Below are positions 5,609 through 6,400 of a stretch of 6,400 bases of DNA, in pieces. The stretch covers positions 1 to 6,400 of the forward strand of contig JAQVMI010000111.1 in assembly GCA_028703735.1 (NCBI GenBank), read 5' to 3'. A program made the position numbers and the translations under genes. The notes below the pieces were generated by a model. It did not search any database, was not told the origin of the DNA, and saw only the letters and a program-made list of their open reading frames with translations. The stretch is from Candidatus Cloacimonadota bacterium (GTDB taxonomy: Bacteria > Cloacimonadota > Cloacimonadia > Cloacimonadales > Cloacimonadaceae). Each line of letters begins with the position of its first letter. Positions within the stretch are counted from its first letter, which is position 1.

Positions 5609-6229
5609 ATGACAGTATTAAACTTAATCTTCCAAGGTGGCATACTAATGTATGTTCTATTGCTGATATCCGTAATAGTTATCGGCATTGTGATCGAAAA
5701 ATACCGTCAATTAAGAAGAGTGAAGCGGGCTAATCGCGATCTTCTGGAATCTTTACACCAGCAGGAAAGCATCTCTGAGATGCGAAATGTGTTGCTTGCT
5801 CAGACATCTGTTTGTCCACTGGGGGTTATGCTGGATAAATTGCTTAACAGCCGTACCGAAAAACTTGAGCTGATAAATCAAAGCATGGAATCTGCTGCTA
5901 ACCTGCAACTGCACGAATTGGAAAAGGGGCTGGGTTGGCTTTCCACCTTTGCGGCAATTGCACCCCTGATAGGCTTCTTGGGAACTGTGATGGGTATGGT
6001 ACGTGTGTTTATGAATATCCAGGGGCAAAGCCAAAGCGGAGTGGATATTTCTATGCTTGCCGGTGGCATCTGGGTGGCACTGCTAACCACAATAGGTGGT
6101 TTGGTAGTTGGTATTCCCACCATTATTTTCTATAACCATCTGGTGCAGTATCTGGAAAACATAGTAAAGGACATGCAGGATAATGCAGTGGAATTCATCA
6201 TTAAAGTTCAAAACCTAAAACAGAGCTAA
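5609..6229 (+). CDS. exbB: ExbB/TolQ-family proton channel protein (MotA/TolQ/ExbB)
   Basis: Inner-membrane subunit that, with ExbD/TolR, forms a proton-driven motor energising TonB- or TolA-type work at the outer membrane. The 206 residues show the family layout: membrane segment 1 at about 12-30 (after FQGGILMY), a cytoplasmic helical region at about 32-107, membrane segment 2 at about 110-133 containing APLIGFLGTVMGM (118-130), and membrane segment 3 at about 149-175 containing GGLVVGIP. Conserved channel threonines are present at T126 and T161. The normally conserved Glu five residues before the second threonine (E176 in E. coli ExbB) is Val156 here. The start has GAGG four bases upstream and gives the expected N-terminus; M14 is too far inside. 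Next gene begins two bases after the stop. ExbB versus TolQ cannot be settled without more context; family assignment is secure. Confidence 0.93.
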   Translation: MTVLNLIFQGGILMYVLLLISVIVIGIVIEKYRQLRRVKRANRDLLESLHQQESISEMRNVLLAQTSVCPLGVMLDKLLNSRTEKLELINQSMESAANLQLHELEKGLGWLSTFAAIAPLIGFLGTVMGMVRVFMNIQGQSQSGVDISMLAGGIWVALLTTIGGLVVGIPTIIFYNHLVQYLENIVKDMQDNAVEFIIKVQNLKQS

Positions 6230-6231
6230 TC

Positions 6232-6400
6232 ATGAAACTACGTGTATCAAAGCAAAGAATTAGCTCTACCATGCTTATTTCCATGACTGATGTGATCTTT
6301 CTTCTATTGCTTTTCTTGCTAATTGCTTCTAATTTTGCCAGCCAAACGGGTTTGCCAATAAAGCTTCCGGGCTCCACTACTTCTGTAAGGCAGAGCCACC
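6232..6400 (+). CDS. exbD: ExbD/TolR-family protein, 5' part, cut by window edge
   Basis: Partner of the upstream channel protein: a single-pass inner-membrane protein with a periplasmic domain whose membrane Asp carries protons. Fifty-six codons are visible. The short basic cytoplasmic tail (KLRVSKQR) leads to one membrane segment at about 15-34, with the family motif SMTDVIFLLLLFLLIAS and the essential-type Asp at residue 20 (equivalent to E. coli ExbD D25, TolR D23). It then reads GLPIKLPGS, the typical start of the periplasmic part. It starts two bases after the exbB stop with only a weak purine stretch (AGAG) before it, so it is probably translated by coupling. The C-terminus lies outside the window. 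Confidence 0.9.
   Translation, partial: MKLRVSKQRISSTMLISMTDVIFLLLLFLLIASNFASQTGLPIKLPGSTTSVRQSH

Noticed and set aside
5878..6135. Overlapping frames in exbB on both strands
   Set aside because: They follow from the coding bias of the real gene, whose membrane segments and motifs are clear.

Overview
This is an ordinary-looking chromosomal window of moderate G+C from a Gram-negative (diderm) bacterium. The diderm inference rests on the ExbB/TolQ and ExbD/TolR pair at the right end, which energises outer-membrane functions. Overall protein character makes me think of Cloacimonadota or a relative in the Fibrobacterota/Chlorobiota/Bacteroidota neighbourhood, but that is an impression, not a demonstrated placement.

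Left block (1-4112, minus strand). Four genes are packed without gaps and read leftwards in the order maf (nucleotide pyrophosphatase), a YtcJ-like metal-dependent amidohydrolase, a 199-residue protein of unknown function, and gltX (glutamyl-tRNA synthetase). Junctions overlap by 4, 17 and 4 bases, two of them the ATGA type, so this is almost certainly one translationally coupled operon. It combines housekeeping (gltX, maf) with an uncharacterised protein and a hydrolase of unknown substrate.

Divergent gap (4113-4252). It contains a near-consensus promoter and a strong Shine-Dalgarno site directing serC to the right. The maf start most probably lies at 4112, which has a ribosome site, rather than at 4133, which has none and nearly abuts the serC -35 box.

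Right block (4253-6400, plus strand). serC (phosphoserine aminotransferase, serine biosynthesis) is followed by a 270-base intergenic region holding three separate inverted-repeat structures: a nested double-hairpin element of dispersed-repeat type, a 13-bp perfect hairpin, and a long imperfect hairpin overlapping a possible promoter. Then comes exbB/tolQ and the 5' part of exbD/tolR, two bases apart and running off the right edge. These two encode the stator-like proton channel parts of a TonB/Tol-type energy transducer.

No mobile element, CRISPR array, tRNA or rRNA gene was seen. I found no clear new multi-gene system. The most interesting points are the intergenic structures, the unknown protein embedded in the operon, and the substitution in ExbB of a normally conserved membrane glutamate by valine.
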